Shown here: one piece after another, positions 53,412 to 56,479 of the stretch
Position numbering within the stretch: position 1 is the first letter of the stretch
Layout: every line of letters starts with the position of its first letter
Source of the DNA: JBCCDY01 sp039030555
GTDB taxonomy: Bacteria > Bacteroidota > Bacteroidia > Cytophagales > Cyclobacteriaceae
NCBI GenBank assembly: GCA_039030555.1
Contig: JBCCDY010000025.1
Coordinates: forward strand, 1-56,479
Direction: 5' to 3'
DNA length: 56,479 nt
The notes under the pieces: model-generated
The model's input: the letters and a program-made list of their open reading frames with translations, nothing else
What the model was told of the DNA's origin: nothing
The model's database searches: none
Translations under genes and position numbers: made by a program

Positions 53412-53945
53412 ATGAAATTAGAAAGAATAGGACTGGCCCTACTAACGGTGGCATTAGTATCATTATACGCGTTGTATTTCACATCCAAAACCGAACTGGT
53501 TTATGTAGACACTAACAAACTCTTAAATAACTACCAAGGTATGCTGGATGCCCGAAAAGAGTATCAACAAAAAGCGAGTTCCTGGAAAGCTAATGTAGAT
53601 ACGCTTATGAATGAAGTCCAGCTACAAATTATGGATTATGAAAGGGAAAGTGCTTCATTGACCAAAAAGGAAAAAGAGCTTTCCAAGGAACTTATCAGAA
53701 CAAAACAGCAACAACTTCAGGATTATCAGAAAGCTATACAGTCACAAGCACAAAATGAAGACTTTCAGATGACCCAGAGCGTGATTGAGCAAGTCAACAA
53801 GTATTTGAAGACCTACGGTGAATCCAGGAGTTATAAGATCATACTTGCGGCTACCGATGCCGGAAATATAGTTTATGCACAAGACGGTCTGGATATTACC
53901 GATGAAGTACTTGAAGGTCTGAATAAAGAATATAGAGGAGAGTAA
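53412..53945 (+). CDS. OmpH/Skp-like periplasmic chaperone-type protein
   Basis: A 177-residue protein with an N-terminal hydrophobic anchor or signal (5-24) and the OmpH/Skp layout: strand ELVYVDTNKLLNNYQGM, long coiled-coil helix (about 45-125), and C-terminal strands SYKIILAATDAGNIVYAQDG with LDITDEVLEGLNKEY. Skp-type proteins chaperone outer-membrane or surface proteins in the periplasm. The position between a fibre-like gene and secreted-protein genes suggests a dedicated helper. Spacing is 20 bases from the gene before and 1 base from the next. Confidence 0.8.
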   Translation: MKLERIGLALLTVALVSLYALYFTSKTELVYVDTNKLLNNYQGMLDARKEYQQKASSWKANVDTLMNEVQLQIMDYERESASLTKKEKELSKELIRTKQQQLQDYQKAIQSQAQNEDFQMTQSVIEQVNKYLKTYGESRSYKIILAATDAGNIVYAQDGLDITDEVLEGLNKEYRGE

Positions 53946-53946
53946 G

Positions 53947-54576
53947 TTGAAAAAGTATCCATCATATTTATTCTTGATTCTACTCTTAGGAATTCTTTCG
54001 TGTGAAGGTGATAGTAGCGTTTCTTCGGAGAAAGACCTACAAGCCTACGTTCTGGAAGAAGATCATGGGCTTATTAAATCAGAGCAGTTCGGCAATACGA
54101 ACATCTCAGTAACATATAGGCCTACGGACCTATTGGTTTCACAAGAGTTGGGTAATGAAATTTCTGAAGAACAAATAAAGGAGTTAAGGAATAAATATGG
54201 AAACTACCACTATTTCATCTTAGGCCTTTCTTCAGGTGATAAAGAAGTCCTTTATGGTGGAGGTTTGGATTATGGTCGCTTTAGTGATTTGGTTCAACAG
54301 CTTTCTTTTAGAATGGGATCTTATGTAAATCTTACAACAAGCACTCAGGATACGATTCCATTGGCTGATTATGTATTCCCCAGGACTTACGGAATAGGAA
54401 GCGAGACTAATCTGCTGATGGTATTCAATGCAGAAAAAACGAAAAATACAGACTGGCTGCAGTTCAATTTGAATGAATTTGGAATGGGCTTAGGCAATCA
54501 ACGATTTCGGTTTAGAAAAGAGGATTTGGAAAATATTCCAACGATTGATTTTAATAAATCATATAACAAAAGGTAA
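53947..54576 (+). CDS. lipoprotein of unknown function
   Basis: A 209-residue protein from TTG 53947, with a lipobox ILSC (lipid Cys about 19). No known domain; mixed strands with a GGGLDYGRFSDLVQQLSFR segment. It starts one base after the OmpH-like stop, so it is co-translated, and it ends 20 bases before the repeat protein. Context suggests a part of the same export or surface unit. Confidence 0.6.
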   Translation: MKKYPSYLFLILLLGILSCEGDSSVSSEKDLQAYVLEEDHGLIKSEQFGNTNISVTYRPTDLLVSQELGNEISEEQIKELRNKYGNYHYFILGLSSGDKEVLYGGGLDYGRFSDLVQQLSFRMGSYVNLTTSTQDTIPLADYVFPRTYGIGSETNLLMVFNAEKTKNTDWLQFNLNEFGMGLGNQRFRFRKEDLENIPTIDFNKSYNKR

Positions 54577-54596
54577 TTAAGACATCAAAGAATAAA

Positions 54597-56479
54597 ATGA
54601 AGCTTGCTTTGCTTACATCCAGAATATCAATCTCATTTATACTATTATTGAGTTTTAATATTAATGCACAACCGTCTAATGATGACCAGGCCAATGGCAT
54701 TGAAGTTTCCCATCAAGCGAACTGGTGTTCAGCATCCGATGCCTATAGCACCATAGATGCGAGCTCAGATGGAACTAAAGCTTCCAGGTGGAATAGCGGT
54801 GTGAATCCTTACTCCGATGTATGGTTTAGATTTCAGGCAACTGGAACAAACGTAACCATTGATCTTATGATAGGTGATATTAATTTTCCAATGATCGCCC
54901 TGTGGGACGACTCAGGAAATGAGCTGGCGAGCTCGGGTTATATGGGCAATACACAGGAAGTTGGTTTGGGTTCCGATCAGCTGATTATAGGCAACTGGTA
55001 TTATATCCAGGTAGATAATCGCGACAGGTCTGATTACAGAGGAACATTTGGATTATGCATAAGTACAGAACTAACAAATGACTTTCAAATAGCCGCTCAG
55101 GAAATTCCTCACGAAAGTAATTGGTGCTCCGCAACGACTTATTCTACTGCAAAAGCAACGCCCGATGGAAGCAAAGCATCCAGATGGAATAGTGGTTCAT
55201 ACCCTTTCTCGGATGTATGGTTTAGGTTTCAGGCTACAGCCACCAGCGTAACAGTTGAACTGAATAGAGGCGATATCAATTTCCCAATGATCGCCCTATG
55301 GGATGATACAGGAAATGAATTGGCCAGTTCAGGTTTTATGGGAAATCAAATAGATGTAGGCTTAGGATCCAATCAACTTATAGTTGGTAATTGGTATTAT
55401 ATACAGATAGACAACAGAGATAGGATTGATTACAGAGGTAGTTTTGAGCTATGCGTTTCTACAGACCTGACCTACGATTTTAAAGAAGCAGCCCATGAAC
55501 TGACCGATCTGAATAATATATGTACGTCGAATACAGAATTTTCAACTGCAGAAGCCACGCCAGATGGTTTCAGGGCAAGCACATGGCAATTCAATCCATT
55601 TGCAGATGTATGGTTTACATTTACGGCTCAAGGTACTGATGCAACAATAGATCTTTTAAGAGGAGATATAGAATTTCCGATGATTGCACTATGGGATTCA
55701 AACAATAACGAAATCGTAAGTTCAGGTCACTTAGGTATGGATGCAGATTTATCGATTACAACTGACCAATTAATTGCAGGAGAAGAATACTATATTTCGG
55801 TAGACTCCAGAGATAGGATAGATCGAAGAGGTACTTTCGGTTTATGTATAGATAACCCTTCTGAAAGTAATGACTTTATATCAGGAGCGATAGAGGTACC
55901 CCACCAGTCAAATTGGTATTCAGGTGAAGATGCCTATACGACCGTAGGCATGAGCGCAGATGGCCCTGATCCCGGCTGTGGATCACCAGCCACCTCACCG
56001 GTTTCAAATGTGTGGTTTACCTTTCAGGCAACATCAGAGAATATCAGTATAAATTATGAAGGAGGTGTACGCCATAGGGTAGTGTTGTGGAATTCGGATC
56101 TTAATCCAATAGTATGTGAACGTAGCAGAGGTTCAAGTATAGAATTAGGAAGCGTGAGCTTGGTTCCGGGCTCACAGTATTACATTTCAGTGGATCACTA
56201 TGAGGCATCACCAACATGGCAAAGTCCATTTCAGCTGAGTATAACAGATCAGCCAAGTTATGATTTCCATCAGGGAGCGATAGAGATCCCTCACCAGTCA
56301 AACTGGTATTCCGGTGAAGATGCCTATACGACCGTAGGCATGAGCGCAGATGGTCCTGATCCCAGCTGTGGGTCACCCGCCACCTCACCGGTTTCAAATG
56401 TTTGGTTTACCTTTGAGGCAACATCAGAGAATATCAGCATAAATTATGAAGGAGGTGTACGCCATAGGGTAGTGTTGTG
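54597..56479 (+). CDS. secreted tandem-repeat protein (partial, runs off window)
   Basis: ATG 54597 opens a frame that is still open at the window end (627 codons). Signal peptide 1-25 (FNINAQ). The rest is repeated modules of about 125-137 residues, each with a W-C/Y-S start, P-(Y/F)-S-D-V-W-F-R/T-F, a central ALWD or VLWN strand, and NWYYIQVDNRDR- or QYYISVDH-type strand. This resembles pre-peptidase C-terminal (PPC)-like beta-sandwich domains. Modules 1-3 form one subfamily. Modules 4 and 5 form another and are nearly identical to each other. The C-terminus is not visible, so a type IX sorting domain cannot be checked. Confidence 0.75.
   Translation, partial: MKLALLTSRISISFILLLSFNINAQPSNDDQANGIEVSHQANWCSASDAYSTIDASSDGTKASRWNSGVNPYSDVWFRFQATGTNVTIDLMIGDINFPMIALWDDSGNELASSGYMGNTQEVGLGSDQLIIGNWYYIQVDNRDRSDYRGTFGLCISTELTNDFQIAAQEIPHESNWCSATTYSTAKATPDGSKASRWNSGSYPFSDVWFRFQATATSVTVELNRGDINFPMIALWDDTGNELASSGFMGNQIDVGLGSNQLIVGNWYYIQIDNRDRIDYRGSFELCVSTDLTYDFKEAAHELTDLNNICTSNTEFSTAEATPDGFRASTWQFNPFADVWFTFTAQGTDATIDLLRGDIEFPMIALWDSNNNEIVSSGHLGMDADLSITTDQLIAGEEYYISVDSRDRIDRRGTFGLCIDNPSESNDFISGAIEVPHQSNWYSGEDAYTTVGMSADGPDPGCGSPATSPVSNVWFTFQATSENISINYEGGVRHRVVLWNSDLNPIVCERSRGSSIELGSVSLVPGSQYYISVDHYEASPTWQSPFQLSITDQPSYDFHQGAIEIPHQSNWYSGEDAYTTVGMSADGPDPSCGSPATSPVSNVWFTFEATSENISINYEGGVRHRVVL
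55884..56479 (+). repeat. 390-base tandem repeat within the secreted protein gene
   Basis: The unit starting at 55884 recurs at 56274 with exactly 390 bases (130 codons) offset. Over the roughly 205 visible bases of the second copy I count about a dozen differences, and the last 80 bases are almost identical. Recent in-frame duplication. Confidence 0.85.

Noticed and set aside
51538..56479. Prophage or phage tail region
   Set aside because: The fibre-like gene has a signal peptide, and its neighbours are exported host-type proteins; no capsid, terminase, portal or integrase gene is seen.

Overview
The window reads as chromosome of an AT-rich member of the Bacteroidota, most likely a free-living (perhaps marine) Cytophagales bacterium. 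The clues are a fused CcoN-CcoO cbb3 oxidase with a CcoP that carries one heme, an ECF sigma/FecR pair whose FecR has a Bacteroidota-type C-terminal domain, carboxypeptidase-regulatory/TonB-plug surface proteins, a tail-fibre-like protein with the C-terminal motif common in this phylum, and starts that mostly lack Shine-Dalgarno sequences. No rRNA, tRNA, CRISPR array, transposase or prophage was seen. Genus-level placement is inference.

Layout. 1-1.8 kb: end of a MATE transporter, a DUF433/DUF5615 toxin-antitoxin-like pair with a frameshifted DUF5615 gene, and a secreted hydrolase. 1.8-5.5 kb: minus-strand TPR protein, small protein and CutA, then a Thermus-type isocitrate dehydrogenase and a TerC-family transporter. 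The three transcription units share a palindromic operator. 5.6-11.9 kb: secreted or periplasmic proteins (Ig-like, propeller-like, Spy-like, M28 peptidase), a MOSC protein and a GNAT enzyme. 12.0-13.5 kb: ECF sigma, putative anti-sigma and CpxP/Spy-like protein. 13.7-33.7 kb: a respiratory and microaerobic block with a histidine kinase and REC-CRP regulator, two universal stress proteins, hemN, the complete cco operon (ccoS, ccoNO, ccoQ, ccoP, ccoG, ccoH, and a TauE/UreH-like gene) and the copper ATPase ccoI. It is interrupted by a MATE pump, a decayed SnoaL gene, another SnoaL-like gene and a frameshifted beta-barrel gene. 33.8-37.2 kb: ABC exporter, MORN-like lipoprotein, and a thioredoxin/MsrA-like fusion.

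37.3-49.6 kb: an AT-rich island with an STN-domain protein, ECF sigma, FecR and three tandem paralogues of about 1030 residues. The paralogues carry a carboxypeptidase-regulatory domain, a domain of unknown function, an MG2-like domain and a C-terminal TonB plug, but no beta-barrel. 49.8-51.3 kb: membrane class III nucleotide cyclase and a GNAT. 51.5-56.5 kb: tail-fibre-like surface protein, OmpH/Skp-like protein, lipoprotein and a long tandem-repeat secreted protein cut by the window end.

The two most interesting systems are these. (1) A putative oxygen or redox regulon: four TGA-N6-TCA palindromes lie at matched distances upstream of ccoS, hemN and both universal stress genes (the second leading ccoI). 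They fit the recognition helix of the REC-CRP regulator encoded in the same block. (2) The STN/sigma/FecR/barrel-less-plug island, which looks like cell-surface signalling without a receptor pore.
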